Source of the DNA: Ochotona curzoniae
Lineage: Eukaryota; Chordata; Mammalia; Lagomorpha; Ochotonidae
Assembly: GCF_017591425.1 (NCBI RefSeq)
Contig: NW_024466599.1
Span: forward strand, 21,676,001-21,740,000
Direction: 5' to 3'
DNA length: 64,000 nucleotides
This document shows, in pieces, positions 46,217-58,734 of this stretch. Numbering within the stretch: the stretch's first letter is position 1; the number at the start of each line of letters is the position of its first letter. The notes under the pieces were generated by a model. The model saw only the letters and a program-made list of their open reading frames with translations, was not told where the DNA came from and searched no databases. A program made the position numbers and the translations under genes.

Positions 46217-46534
46217 TGGGCCCGGCACGGTGGTGCAGTGGTTAAGGTCCTCGCCTTAAACACCCAGGATCCCATATGGGTGCCAGTTCTATCCTGGAGG
46301 CCCCGCTTCCCTTCCAGCTCCCTGCCTGTGGCCTGGGAAAGCAGTCGAGGACGGCCCAAGGCCTTGGGACCCTGCACCCACGTGGGAGACCCGGAAGAGT
46401 CTCCTGGCTTCGGATCAGCATAGCATTGGCCATTGCGTTCACTTGGGGAGTGAATCATCGGATGGAAGATCTTCCTCTCTGTCTCTCCTCTCTGTATATC
46501 TGACTTTCCAGTAAAAAAATAATAAAAATAAGTC
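46217..46534 (+). repeat. Young C-type SINE with perfect 16-bp TSD
   Basis: Near-consensus copy with head 'gggcccggcacggtggtgca', 'ccctgcacccacgtgggaga' and an 'aaaaaataataaaaata' tail. Perfect duplication 'tttaaatgtatatgtt' at 46,199-46,214 and 46,535-46,550. Confidence 0.97.
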
Positions 46535-46599
46535 TTTAAATGTATATGTTTCATCTGTTATCAATTCTGGGGAAATGAACTCTTTTGAAATCCTTTGAT

Positions 46600-46700
46600 A
46601 TTTATTTTAAAGATTAGCAAACTAAGGACCAGTGATATTAGATAACATTCCCAGAATCGCCTGACTCCAGACCATACATTATTTCTCTCAGCTTTTTTTT
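46600..46700 (-). repeat. MIR relic
   Basis: 'attttaaagattagcaaact', 'aaggaccagtgatatta', 'cctgactccagaccatac' follow reverse-complement MIR order. Confidence 0.55.
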
Positions 46701-46764
46701 TTTTCTGGAATTTACTAAAAATTCTGAGATGGCCACTTCACCTACCTACTGCCCAATGTCATCT

Positions 46765-46900
46765 GTCATTGAATTTCTATTATGTGCCAGGTCCTTTTGT
46801 AAAGCATGCGACATCAGAAGTGAGGAGGTTGGTAGGGAGATGTGTAAATCTGAAGATGAACAAAGTGGGGCATGTACCATTGGTGAGCTCATGGTGAGCA
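46765..46900 (-). repeat. Possible L2 3'-end fragment
   Basis: 'gaatttctattatgtgccag' followed by a 'gtccttttgtaaagcatgcg' segment and 'tgagctcatggtg' resembles the reverse complement of the L2 terminus. Confidence 0.45.
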
Positions 46901-47679
46901 GAAGGAACAGATTGGCTAGAAGAGGCATTTCTACTCAGTGCGACTGGAAGTTCATTTACAGACTGGAGGGACTTGGAATTAATCCTACCTGAGGGAACCC
47001 ATGAAGGCTCCCGGAGAGTCAGTCTGTCTCTCCCAGATCCACCTGTTTCTAAAAGGGAACGATCCTTTATTAGTTGTTAAACTAATAAAGCCCACTTCCT
47101 TGGGACTTGTTATGTTTCACACCAAACTTGCACATAGTCCAAAGAAAAACAAAGTTGACTACTTCTTTTCCCACGATTTACAATGTGCTCCATGAAGCAG
47201 GCTGCCTCAAGGTTGGACATCCAGGCCTTTGAACATTTCCCAGGCTCAGACAGACAAAACAAATGCATACACACCCATACACAGTGAGTAGGTTTTTCAA
47301 TTACTTCTCAAAAAGTGTGATTCCACAGGAAAGAAGGGCTCAGCAGGCCAGTAAAAGGGAAGAGAGTTTAGACAGATGGAAGTGTACAAGCAGTGGAAAA
47401 ATTCAAAATACTCTGAGAAGATGGAGATAATTCCAATTCTAAAACCAAGAAGGAAGGGCGGGGAGCAGTAGTTAGACACTGACATTGCAAGTGGATCCAG
47501 GCTATACAGGGTCTTCCCTGAGTTTGTACTTTGGAGGGAGGAGGAGGTGATAGAATTTAGAGTTGATTTTTTTTAAGATGTTGTAAGATCAGAAAAACCT
47601 ACTTTGATCATTTTGTCATCACTTCTCAATGGCTTTCTTACTGAGCAGGGACTACCAGGAACATTTCAAGCCTGACTGC

Positions 47680-47893
47680 AAGAGGCTGCAGGTAAAGCTG
47701 ACACCTGTGGTATCAGCATCTCATATGGGCACCAATTAGAGTTACAGCTGCTCTACTTTCAGGAAGCTCAGCTTAGGCTGTTACAGCCATTTGAGAAGTG
47801 AACCAGTAAGATGGAAGATCTCTTTCTCTCTTTCTCTCTCTCTCTTGTGATTTTGCCTTTCAAATAAATACAACTACTTAAAAAAAAAAAAAG
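47680..47893 (+). repeat. Internally deleted C-type SINE
   Basis: 'gctgcaggtaaagctgacac', 'catctcatatgggcacca', 'cagctgctctactttca' joins directly to 'ggctgttacagccatttgag', so the middle of the element is lost. Ends with a pyrimidine-rich segment and A13 tail. Confidence 0.85.
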
Positions 47894-49092
47894 ACAACTG
47901 TGACTGGCATGCACACTTAGGCGTGACTGGGTCCCTACCTCTTAGAGAGGAGTTAGGTCAGGACAGGAGGGCCTTAGCCCAGCTTAAGGCCATGGCAGGG
48001 AGCTTGCAGAGACAGGTGCTGCCAAAATGCTGCTTTTCAGGCCCAGCAACATCTGAGGCTTATCCCCTGTGATTTCAGCCTGGAGAGGCTGCTTCTTTGA
48101 GTTAAAGGGGAGAGATGGATTCAGCCTCCATGGGTTCAAACATTAAGGTTGATGCTGTTGCCTAAACAGTTCAGAGAGGCTACTTCAGCATGAGCAGAGA
48201 GCTGGCAGCGAGGATAAAGGGAGGCAGCCACTTGACCTTTAGGAAACCCAGTGTTCAAACTGATGGGCTGGAGCAGCAGCCCCTCATTCCTTCCCAAAGT
48301 GGAAGCAAAGGAAGTAATACACGCTCTTCCTCAGATACCCATTGCCATGTTAATGATGGTCCACCAAACCCTCAAAGCTACAGAGGCAGACCAGAAGACC
48401 AGAGTACAGATCCAATGGGCTCCTGAGTCGGGGCTCAGCTGCTCCTAAGCTGCCTGCACAGCAGCATCAGGATGGCTCTGCTCTTAGCGACCATGCTGTC
48501 AACTGCTGGCTCTAGGAAGGCCTGTAGCAAGTTCCTCTATTAGAATGGACCAGCACAAGGAGGAATGGATGCACACAAGCATTTGGCTGGTTTCTGTTTA
48601 GATCATATCTCCTAACACCCATGGGCCAAAACAGGTCATCTGGTTAAACTCAATGAAGTCCAGAGTGGGATGGCATTACAAAGTTACAACGGCACCAGGA
48701 TGTGCACGGTGGTGAAGAAGTGGATCTCTTTTGCCATCTACCATATAGCATCTATCCACTATAGGCTCTGCAAATAAATGTAAGGTCATATTACCATCCA
48801 ATGGCACTTTAATCAATGCATGCTTGTGGAATAGATTTATGTGCTTTAGACAGGATTCTTCTCACAAGTGTTTGCCAATTGCCCTGTAGTTTGTCGTAGC
48901 CAGACTACACTCCATTTTAAAATGATTTGTACATTTTTCTTGGCCAGCTGAAGCTTTGTTTTCTCTCGGTCTGATATTATGGTGCGTGGATGTGTGTGTA
49001 GGGTGTTAGTGGTGATTTTCTGTTTTCATTTAGCTTAAGTCATCAGTGATAACTTTAACTTGGCAGTCTCATCAGGGCTCTTTCTAAATGTG

Positions 49093-49115
49093 CTGACATT
49101 TCAATTAAATGTCAG
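49093..49115. other. 23-bp inverted repeat with AT-rich centre
   Basis: Perfect 9-base arms, 'ctgacattt' and 'aaatgtcag', around 'caatt'. The centre contains 'caattaaat', a homeodomain-type core. It could be a dimeric transcription-factor site or chance. Confidence 0.6.
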
Positions 49116-49469
49116 TGGCATCATTCTGTTTACCAGCTAGAAGATTTGTAATGGGGAATATTGGTAGTGCCAGAGATGAGAGAGTTCCATTGGGTAAAAC
49201 GCCAGCCAATGTCGTTCGGCTGTAACACTCCCCGAGGGTTTTGTGCCTGTGAATTTTGATGGATTGATTGGCTCTTCAGGATGCCCCTGCTTTTCTAGGT
49301 TGGGAATTTTCAAATTGCTCCCTGATCTCTACTGGGGTGCTTTAGAAGGCTAGGTTATTTCTTTATTTAGAATGTAGACTATGACTTCTGCCCTCACTCT
49401 GTGTATATGTTTGTGTGTATATTCGATTTTTTTTTTTAAACTTGGGAGCACCCAAAGGAAGAAGCTGTT

Positions 49470-49640
49470 CACATCATAAGCTGTGAGGCTAAACCCCAGC
49501 TCTGCTAGTCACTCATTTGCTGTGTAAATTGGGGGTACTATCATGGTCTCTTAGCTTCCCATTCTCATCTAAGAATAATACATCACAGAGATCAAATGTT
49601 TAAATGGGTTCATGTTTGAAGCTGTGCTAAAATATTGTTG
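49470..49640 (+). repeat. MIR relic
   Basis: 'aaccccagctctgctagtca', 'ctcatttgctgtgtaaattg', 'cttcccattctcatctaaga', 'ataatacatcacagagatca' follow MIR order including the conserved core. Confidence 0.68.
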
Positions 49641-51394
49641 TTCGTGATTGATGTAATACAACCAAAAGAGATATACGTTAGCTGCTGAAGCTGACAAAAA
49701 AAAAAAAGTGCAACTGTCATCTATGCCACTGATTCAAATATTTTTTATCACAACAATCTCATTCATTGGTTGACTTCACAAAAGTGTCTACTCATGAGAG
49801 ATCAATTTTGAAAATGCATAAAAAGCAGCTACCGTTCATCTGCTTCATATATACTGAGGTCCAAATGAGACTTTATTTGAAGGAAAAAATAGTATGCTCT
49901 TTAAAAATGTTGAAAACCACTGTTTGTAGCCAGTTCACAACTTCCCAAGAGCTTACAAGCTTACAAGCTCCAGAGATTCAAATATCAATCCCGCCTCTAA
50001 ACTCAGTGGCCATGGAGGACAAATTCTATGTATTTACACGGAGCTCAAGTCACTCTACAGTGCTTGTATCAGCAGGTCCTGTTGAACACAACCATTTTGA
50101 GAGGACTGGGTAACAATGATCTCCTACAGAGATAGAAATTGCCCTGTTGACTTGAGCTACAAATCATCCTCTCAATGGTTGCTCAAAGCCCAGGAAACTC
50201 CCCAGGTATGGCTGGCTGTCACAGCCATGTTCCTAGAGCCAGATCGACCATAGGACTGCAGGGCAGGACCTGCCTCTCCACTCCTGCCACCATGTGGACA
50301 GACTGGTGCAAATTCACATGATTTAAGGACTGGGCTGATGGTCAGCAAGTTCAGAGCACTAATTCACCTGCTCTTCTACATGGTTGCCATAGTGATGCTT
50401 CCTTCAACCCCTTGTACCTACAAGAAAGCCCAAAGAGGTGTGCTGCCTCACCTAAGAAGCCTCAAGAAGACACAATACTAGAGATGGTACTGGCTACCAA
50501 TTGACCCCCCACAGAGCATTTCACAGCGGGCAGAATCCTCCCATTTCACAGATAAGCACAGCAAAATCCCCGGGACTCAGCTGAACTTCAGTGAATAGTC
50601 CCTAATTGTGAATCCTTTATGTTTTTGATTCCACCAACTACCACTAGGAGTTGGCGAGTGCTATGAACTTTGCTTTATAAACTAGCGCAAAGCCTAGTTA
50701 ATCTGTATTATGAGTTCACACAGGAAGCCTCAAGAGAAGGAATTGTTTCTCCTTCAGCTGTTCCCACAGTGGGGAGACAAATATTACGTTGTCACAGGCT
50801 CCTGCTTTGCACTGTAGTAGCTTCAGATGCATCTACAGAAGTGTTTTTTTTTCCCCTTCACATTTCATCTATGGCTGACCGTGGAAGTTGTTTTCCACTT
50901 TTCACTACTGGTATATTTCTGTAATAAACACCTTTGTGTTTAATGCCAAAGTATGTTTACTGGCATACAAGGACATTATTTTTTTATCATGCAAAGAAAA
51001 AAAATGCTCATGTCTGTAAAATACAGAAGGAAGATGAGACATTGGCCTTGTTGAGACACCTCCTTCACTGAGTGGCTACTGGGTGGGGAGGGAGGGATTC
51101 TGGGATGGTGGAAGGACTTGAATTTCAAGGAAGATATCTGTTTTCTATTTGTTAAAGAGGAAGGGGGTGTGTTGTCTGTGCCAGCCAGAAGTGGGACTGA
51201 GACGGGAGTTCAGAGGACAGAGTCCAATGGTGCAGAGACAGACGGCTGGGCCTGAAATCCAGCCCCAGCTGCTGTGTCGGGACTGCATCGCCCAGGCTTC
51301 TTTTCCATCACCCACAGAATAACTGGACAGCTCTGAGCGCACAAGAAGAGCAACAGCGTCAGAGCCAGAGAGACCTTGGTGGGAAATTCCAACT

Positions 51395-51475
51395 CAGCTC
51401 TTTGTCCATCTGTAAAATGGATCTTACCTACCCCCTGGGATGACGGTGATGATTACCACGGCCAACAGAAGGAAA
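51395..51475 (+). repeat. MIR fragment
   Basis: 'ttgtccatctgtaaaatgga' then 'cttacctaccccctgggatg' is the 3' half of a MIR. Confidence 0.58.
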
Positions 51476-52199
51476 GGTTGGCCCAAGCTTGGATAAGCAG
51501 GGACTCATTCGTTCTCTGGACTAGAGACTGCCTGAGCTCTTTTCCAGCCTCGATGCCGTGGTTCTGTTATGTGATAAAAAACAGTTTGGACAAATGAGAA
51601 CCTAGAAATTACTCACTGGATAATGGATTAATGGTTTAATCTATTTTTTATTAATAATAAAAAGCCTTCTCTTGGCAAGAACCCAAAGGAAAATAGTAGT
51701 TATCAAAGATCCAAACATTTCACTGAGAAAAAAAATGATGCTGACTAGAAAGGTGGGTTTTGGGGGGTTTTGTGTATGTGTAGGTGCCTTTATTTTTTTT
51801 AATTCACATCACTCTATGCTTGCCAGACCTCATGGATCCATTTCTTCCAGTTTCCAGGGGAGGAATGGAATGACATGAGAAATATACCTTGAAATTCCTG
51901 GATGATAAAAAAGGATTAAAAATCAATAGTCTTTCTGCTTCAACTCTTTCAATTTTGCTTTCGTTCCCTCTGCAGAAGGCAGCACACTGACTTCAGACTG
52001 AGCGATGCATTTGGGAGACTGAGCATGTTTGGCCAAGGGATACAATAAAGAACGTCCAAGTGCCACCTCTGACTACAAACTCCCTCTGCCTCCATGTTTG
52101 TCAGAGCCAGTGATGCTAAGCCTTAGAAGATGGGAAATTCTAGAGCTTTTCCATTCAAGGGGGCATCCGCTAGCCGCAAAAATGAAAAGTTTAGCTTCT

Positions 52200-52535
52200 T
52201 GGGGCTGCTGTTGTGGTGCAGCAAGTTAAGCTGTTGCCTACAATACTGGCATCTCAGACTGGAGTGATGGTTCAACACCAGCCTGCTCTGTTTTTCTTTC
52301 AGCTCCCTGTTAATGTGCCTGGGAAAAAAAACTGCAAGATGACCTGAGTGCTTATGTCCCTGCCACCCATGTGGGAGACTAGGATGAAATTCTAGCCTAA
52401 TGGTCTTAGCCTGACCCAGGCCTGGTTGTTGTGGTCATTTGTGGGGCAAATCAGTGCCTGGGATATTTCTCTCTCTTTATCTTCCTTTCTGTCACTTTGC
52501 CTTTCAAAATACAAAAAAAAAAAAAAAAAAAAACA
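52200..52535 (+). repeat. Old C-type SINE
   Basis: 'ggggctgctgttgtggtgca', 'actggcatctcagactggag', 'ccctgccacccatgtgggag', 'ggtcatttgtggggcaaatc' and an A-tail of about 20 bases. It is immediately followed by another C-SINE in the same orientation. Confidence 0.88.
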
Positions 52536-52539
52536 AATC

Positions 52540-52878
52540 TTGGACTAGCACAGTAACATAACAGGGTAATCCTCTGCCTGCAAGCTTGAGTATCCCATAT
52601 GGGCATACTCATATGGGCAGCAATTAGTGTCCTGGATGCTCCACCTCTGATCCAACTGCCTGTTTATGAATTAGAAAAGCAGTAGGGGGGGCAACCCAAA
52701 GCCTTGGGACCCTGTACCTACATTGGAGACCCAGAAGAAGCTCCTAGGTCCTGGCTTTGGATTTGCTCAGCTCTGGTCACTGCAGCCTTTTGAGGAGTGA
52801 ACCAGCAGATGGAAGACCTTTCTCCGTCTCTTTTTCTATAAATCTGCCTTTCCACAAAAGATAAATCTTTAACAAATG
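52540..52878 (+). repeat. C-type SINE, tandem with the previous one
   Basis: 'ggactagcacagtaacataa' head, 'ggatgctccacctctgatcc', 'ttgggaccctgtacctacat', 'gccttttgaggagtgaacca', 'aaaagataaatctttaac' tail. The 'catatgggca' block is duplicated (52,596-52,619). Confidence 0.9.
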
Positions 52879-55519
52879 AAATCTTAAAACCCTCTAGTTT
52901 CTTACTCATCCTGGCTCTATCCCAAGGTCTACATAGCCAATTGCAGCCCCTGGATGCTCTACCGGATGCTGGAGGCCTCACACATCTCCATCACTGCAGA
53001 CAATTCTCTGGGATAGCTTCAGCTTAGTGACTAATTTGCCATTCCCAAAGATCACTGAACACAGAGGCATGTTAGAGGCAGGTTGCCAAATTGTACTGGG
53101 AAGCAGGAGATAGCCCCAAATCTGCCAAAGTTCATCTACACTTTGATCCATCCACTAAGAGCCTTGGCATCCTCCTTCACACACATGAACTTCATTAGTC
53201 AGTCTGACTGCTAATCAGTTTTGCATGTCTTCTGAGTTGAGGCTGTGCTACACTGTGAGCAACAGTTCTGCCAGGTTCTGCCAGGTTTCTAGAAGCATCA
53301 TATGGCTGTGATTGAAACACATCAATGTGCCCCAGAGCTGGCAACATTAACTACCTGGGCACTGCAGAGTGAGTGCCATCCCCTGGGCCTGGCCCCCAGC
53401 AGGTGCTTAGGGTATTAATTGCGCTGGCAGAGGCTGTGGGTTTCTCAGGGAACCCAGGTTTCCCTTCATACTTTGCTGGTCTTCTCTATATCTTCACAAG
53501 ATAAAATGGCTCAGAGAGGAAACAGAACATGGATCGAGACAGTGTGTCCAGGTAATGAGCTGGAAGCACACCCAGTCAGTGTGACCCTAATCCCAGGCCT
53601 CCTTTCTGCTTTCCCACTGTTGTCCAATTAAAGAGGAGGCAGACCAAGAAGCCAATGGCAGGAAGCAGCCACAAGGGCTTCCACTCTGTTCACAGGAGCT
53701 TGGAGGGTGTCTGCTCCTGGGAGAATATTGACACTGCCTCTACTTTCTGCCGTGACCTTACAGCATATTAACCACACTATCATCTCTTACTTGGAGGCCA
53801 CAGGTGAGGCAATGTGTAGGAAGCAGGTGAAACTGAGGCAGAAGGGTAGGCCCAGCTAACTCAGAGTGCTTGGGACTCAGGCCTTCTGCAATGATCAGCA
53901 TGGCCATGAAGAGCACACTTTAGACGCTGGGGTCTGTCTTGCCTTTCTTGTTAGATGTATGGTCAGGTGAGGGCACTTGGTAGCCCTGTGCTTCCAAAGC
54001 AGGATCCTGGCTACAGCAGAACAGCACTGGGGTCCTGTGTCAGCCTTCATCTTGATCTTGGGCAAGGGAGGCAACCACTAGGTTCATGCAAAAACAGATA
54101 ACATGGTGCCCACCTGCAGTGTGTGACTTTTAATAAGACCCAAAATTTGGAAGCTAAAATCAAAGGGTTTGCAAAAACTGAAGCACAAAGGTACTGATGT
54201 TCTGTGATGGGTAGGACTGCTCTAGACCACAGCAGGTAAGATAAGCTCAGGCAATATCCCGAGCAGGATGTCCATTAGGATAACTCACTAAAAAATGGAA
54301 AATAGCGGGTGTCTTGGAAGGATGTGAAGATATTAGAACTCCCAGGCTTTGTTGGTAAGAAGAAACGGCAAAGTGCTAGGACAAGTTCCCAAGACAGTCC
54401 TTCCTTAGTCCATATTGCTACTGGCTATCTTAACTGGTATTGGAATAACCATTTTAGGAGTAAGTCAACACTGTGCATAGCCAACTGGATGAGTAGCAAG
54501 AATCTGGAGCCACTGAATCAACCTCTGGGCCTCCAGTAATTCAACTAGCAAATGCCCTAGGTGTTTAAACCAACTGGAATAGAGTTTTTTGTTGTTGTTG
54601 TTGTCAGCCTTAATTGATTCATTCCCCTCGAGCCGCGTTGATGCCCAAATATAACTCATCTTGACCACTCTCTGCTCGGCTGTTTTCTGTCCTCCAGGTT
54701 GAACTCCTTTGCTCCCTTTAACCATTCCTCATAGGAAACAGCTGGCAGAAATCCAATATTTGGGAGGCTGTCTTCGAGTACATTTACACTTATTTTAAAT
54801 GATTCTGTAGCACTGATAATAGCCTCTGTTGTCCACATCTGGACATCTGGTGCAGTAGAAAAGTTTGCATCAAATGCAACCCCTGCCCCTTCCAGCCATT
54901 GCTCTAGCCTCACACCTAGCTTTCCCCAGGGGTTCTTTCCCTGCTGCCTCTTTTTCTGGCTGCTGGGTAAATAACTCATGTTCTCGTCACTGCGCGTCAC
55001 AGATAGAGAGTTTTCAGTGGGGTTCAATGTAATTGCTATCATCTATCACTTTAATAGCCTAATGAAGGTGAGATGTAATTAGAAAGGGTGTCAGTGGAAT
55101 ATGGAGTTTGTTTTACAATTATCTATACAGCCAGGGAGACCATCAGCACAGAACATTGCCTTTTAAAAGCCCAAGAAACATGTGGCATAAATGTTCATCA
55201 CTGAATGACTTAAAGGACCATTCCACTGTGCCTCCAGTTAGCTCCCTTGTCTACCAAGGCAGGTTTGTCTGCACTGTGCAATAGGTAGGCTCTGAGTAAA
55301 GCTGCAAACAAGTTGAGTTTTTTTCTTTTCTCAGTTAAATCCTTATTTCCTAATGTCTTGCATTAGTGTTGCAGAGCTGTTTCTCTTGCGAATATCTCTG
55401 GATTATCTCTGACTGCCCCCTACTTTAGCGAACAGTTCATGATTTCGAAACAAACAATATAACCACCTTGGCATTGACGGAAGAATCCTTTTGGTAGCCC
55501 ACCATTCCTTTTGCTCAAG
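52879..55519. other. Repeat-poor unclassified DNA
   Basis: No C-SINE or L1. A weak MIR-like stretch lies near 53,500-53,610. (TTG)n is at about 54,583-54,603. A 128-codon minus frame (55,042-54,656) has no recognised family. 55,040-55,180 is AT-rich and unlike any repeat I know. Confidence 0.45.
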
Positions 55520-55838
55520 TGAAGGTTATTTTTTCCTTGAGGGTTTTTATTTTGTGTTTTTGCTTTTGAGTGGAAGAGGAGAGTGCACTTCCATCTGTTA
55601 ATTCATTCCTCAAATGACTGCAATGCTTGGGGCTCAGCCAGGCCAAAGCTAGGAGCCAGGACCTCAGTCCAGGTCTTCCATAGGGTGGCAAGAACTCAAC
55701 TCTGTGAACTCGCATCCTGCTGCATCTGAGACTCTGCACGGCCAGGAAGCTGTGGTCAGGAGTTAGAACCCAGGTACTCCGAGGTGGAATGGTGGGATAC
55801 CAGCTGGCATCTTACCTGCCAGGCCAAATGCCTGTTCC
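55520..55838 (-). repeat. Old C-type SINE
   Basis: 'cacttccatctgttaattca', 'caatgcttggggctcagcca', 'ctcagtccaggtcttccata', 'gttagaacccaggtactccg' and head end 'cctgccaggccaaatgcc', in antisense order. Confidence 0.8.
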
Positions 55839-55841
55839 ACT

Positions 55842-55945
55842 TTCTCCTCTATTTCTTTTTTTTTCTTTATTTCTTCTTTTTCTTTTATTTTCTTTCTTTC
55901 TCTTCCTTCCTTCCTTCCTCTTTCCTCCCTTCCTTCCTTTCTTTC
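55842..55945. repeat. Polypyrimidine tract (TTTC/TTCC)n
   Basis: About 100 bases of T and C almost without purines on the plus strand, grading from T-rich to TTCC repeats. Polypurine-polypyrimidine tracts of this length can form triplex DNA. Confidence 0.92.
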
Positions 55946-55949
55946 ACTG

Positions 55950-56650
55950 TGGTAAACTACATACACTATAAAATTTAACATTTTCACCATGAAATTCAGC
56001 AGCATTAAGTTTATTCATAAGGTTCTGCAACCACCCTTGCTATCCATTTCTGGAACATTCAGTCATCCCAAAGCAGTATCTGCTCATTAAACAACAACCT
56101 TCATTTCACCTGCTTACTCCCAGGGACGCTCCATCTGCATCCTGCTTGTGTGAACCTGTTGCTGTAGGTATTCATTTGTATCTGGCTTATTTTACTTAGT
56201 AGGCTGCCAAGCTTCATCCATACTGTATGTCCAAATTTCCCTTTTCAAGGCTGAATAATATTCCAGTATATGTCTACATCACTTTTTGTTATTCATTTAT
56301 CCAATGTTAAACACTTGGATTGCATTTCCCTTTTTATTGTGAATAATGCTGCTATGGGCATGGGTATACAGATAACTGCTTGAGTCTCATGCTTTTATAT
56401 ATACATATATATATATATATTCAGAAGATGAATGGTTGGATCATATCATAGCTCTATGATTAGCATTTTAAGGAACTCCAACCCTTTCCATAGGGCTGAA
56501 CCATTATATATTCTAACCAGCAAAGCCTGAGCGTTCTAATGTCTCCACATCCTTCCAAGACACCTGCTATTTTCCATTTTTAACGAGTCGTCCTAATGGA
56601 CATGAAGTTGTGGCTCTTATTTGCATATCCCTCTGGGTTTTAAATATCCA
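55950..56650 (-). repeat. Old L1 3' region, antisense
   Basis: 'ataaaatttaacattttcac', 'gcagcattaagtttattcat', 'ctggcttattttacttagta', 'ggctgaataatattccagta', 'attgtgaataatgctgctat', 'tctccacatccttccaagac' follow the reverse-complement order of an L1M ORF2 end/3' UTR. A (TA)n run lies at about 56,398-56,420. Confidence 0.85.
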
Positions 56651-57034
56651 AGTTCCCCAACTAGAGATTTTTTGTTTGTTTGTTTGAATACCCAGTGGTA
56701 GCAAGAGCTGTGGGGTCAGAATGAAATTTGGAGGCAGGAGCAGCCTAGAGTTTCAGCCACACAGGTTGCGAGTCACAGATCTTGCTTCCAGAGAGCGACC
56801 AATTATAATATCAGATTATACTGTGGTTTGGATAGCATTTGCAAAATAGATACTGTGGATAGTCCTAAACTTGGGAGTAAACAGAGATGGTCACTGTCAC
56901 TCTCTTGTGATAATGGGCCAGCAATTTAATCTCTCCAGATCTCAGTTTCTTCTCCTGTAAAATAGGTACATGCTGTACTGAGAACTTTCCAGAGTAGTAA
57001 TAACATACCCTGGAGAAGAGACACTTTCTTCAGT
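56651..57034. other. Unclassified DNA with a MIR
   Basis: About 210 unclassified bases including a (GTTT)n stretch near 56,669-56,684, then the MIR at 56,860-57,010. Confidence 0.4.
56860..57010 (+). repeat. MIR
   Basis: 'actctcttgtgataatgggc', 'cagcaatttaatctctccag', 'atctcagtttcttctcctgt' and 'aaaataggtacatgctgt' follow MIR order in plus orientation. Confidence 0.65.
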
Positions 57035-58290
57035 TATGTGCTGGATACACTGAATATTCATATGCAAAAAATTAAACTAAACAGCTCTTATCACATACAA
57101 CACCAATGCAAAATGGATCAAAGACCTAAATATGAAACTATTGGGAGAAAATATGTGGGAAACACTTCAAGCACTGGCATAAGCAACCACTTTTTAGTAA
57201 AGACCATAAACACACAGACAACAAGAGTAAAAACAGACAAGTGGGATGGCAGCAAGCTGAGAAGTTCCTAGATAGAAAAGCAAACAGTCAACAGGATTAA
57301 GAGTCAGCCAAGCAAGTGGGAGAAAATCTAGGTAAACCTTGCATACGATAAGGAATTCTCAGAACACATAGGGAACATTCAGCAGTAAAATAACAATGAC
57401 CTGAGTTTAAAAAAACAGGCAAAGGATCTGAGGAGACACTGTTCAGAAGAAATACAAATAGCCAAGTAATACTTGAAAAGTTGTTCAATATCCCTAGCCA
57501 TCAGGGAAATGAAAATCCAAACCATGGGAAGAAAATATCTCACTCAAGTTGGAATGGCTATTAGCAAAAGGACCAAGCAAAAGGGGGGGGGGGCTGTAGA
57601 GAAACAGGAACCCTTAATTCACTGCTGATGGGGATGCAAGTTAGTACAATGTTTCTGGAGCACAGTGTATGGAAATTGCTCAGAACACTAAAAGTAGATC
57701 TAGCACATGACCCCGCTATCTCAATTCTGAAACCACATTCCAGGGAAATTAAATCAATGAATGAAAGAGGTACCTGCACTCCATGTTCATTGCAATGCTA
57801 TTCACAGAAGACTGCATAAAGAAAATGTGTGAAGCCACAATAGAATGTCATCAGGCCATAAAAAGGAGTGAAATTCTGACATTTACAGCAAAACAGGTGC
57901 AATGGAGATCATTACAGCAAATGAAATAAGCAGACAAATGCCGCATGTTGTCTCTCACACATTTGGTTCAAATATAAAATAATGATTTCCAGAGGGCAGG
58001 AAGGGGGGCAAGGGAGGGATGCAGGGATTGACTAATGGGTACCACGACACAGGAGAGAGTTTGGGCTTCGTAGCATCGAGGGGTGGCTATGGGACACAGT
58101 GAGGAGTAACAATCTGCATAAGGAAACTGGAATAGCTGAGGGTAGAGGGGGACGGGCTCCAGGAACAAAGCAAAGATAAGAAAACAACCTGGTTGTCCAG
58201 TATGGTCAGCTTAAGCTATGTATGTGCTGAAATTTTGCACTGCACCTCTTAAAAACTTACATATACTACATGCTAATCCAAAATTAAAAG
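57035..58290 (+). repeat. Old L1 ORF2 end and 3' UTR
   Basis: 'caatgcaaaatggatcaaag', 'agaaatacaaatagccaagt', 'gggaaatgaaaatccaaacc', 'aattcactgctgatggggat', 'tccatgttcattgcaatgct', 'ccataaaaaggagtgaaatt', then a G-rich 3' UTR ('aggaaggggggcaagggagg') ending near 'ccaaaattaaaagc'. An 11-base G run is at 57,583-57,593. Confidence 0.85.
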
Positions 58291-58734
58291 CATACAATAA
58301 TACAATGATGATATGGGGGCACTGATCCAGTTCAGCTAATTTCAAAAGCCATGATAGGTAGGAATAACATACAAAGTAGCTCAGAATCACAACTTGGCTT
58401 CTCCTGGGCTCAGACTGCCCAAACATGAGCCTCATAAATGCCATGAGGGCTAAGTCATATATTCCTCTGGATTATGCACTAACCAGGTCCAGCCTTGAAC
58501 TTACAAAACTCTCTATTACTTAACATACTGTGCCTTACAATCTAAAATCCAAAGAAGTAAACTCACAGAAACAAGGTCAGGTTCTGCTAAGACTGAGCAC
58601 AGAGATACACAGGGAAGATAACATTTACCCCATCACAGAGGGCCCTAGATTACAGTACAAAAATAAAAACTTACATGTATGGCACACTCTGCAGTCTACA
58701 TAGCACTTTCTTACATACAAGCTGATTATCTCTA
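58291..58734. other. Unclassified DNA
   Basis: About 440 bases with no recognised repeat or exon. Confidence 0.4.

Larger units (their letters stand above)
46551..47679. other. Mostly unclassified DNA with MIR and L2 relics
   Basis: Apart from the MIR (46,600-46,700) and possible L2 (46,765-46,900) listed separately, no element or gene is recognised. Confidence 0.4.
47894..52198. other. Repeat-poor region with candidate conserved noncoding DNA
   Basis: About 4.3 kb with no C-SINE and no L1, the longest such stretch in the second half of the window. Only MIR relics (49,470-49,640; 51,395-51,475) are recognised. AT-rich, homeodomain-site-like sequence lies at 48,850-49,350. No frame above 115 codons and no known protein. 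Confidence 0.5.
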
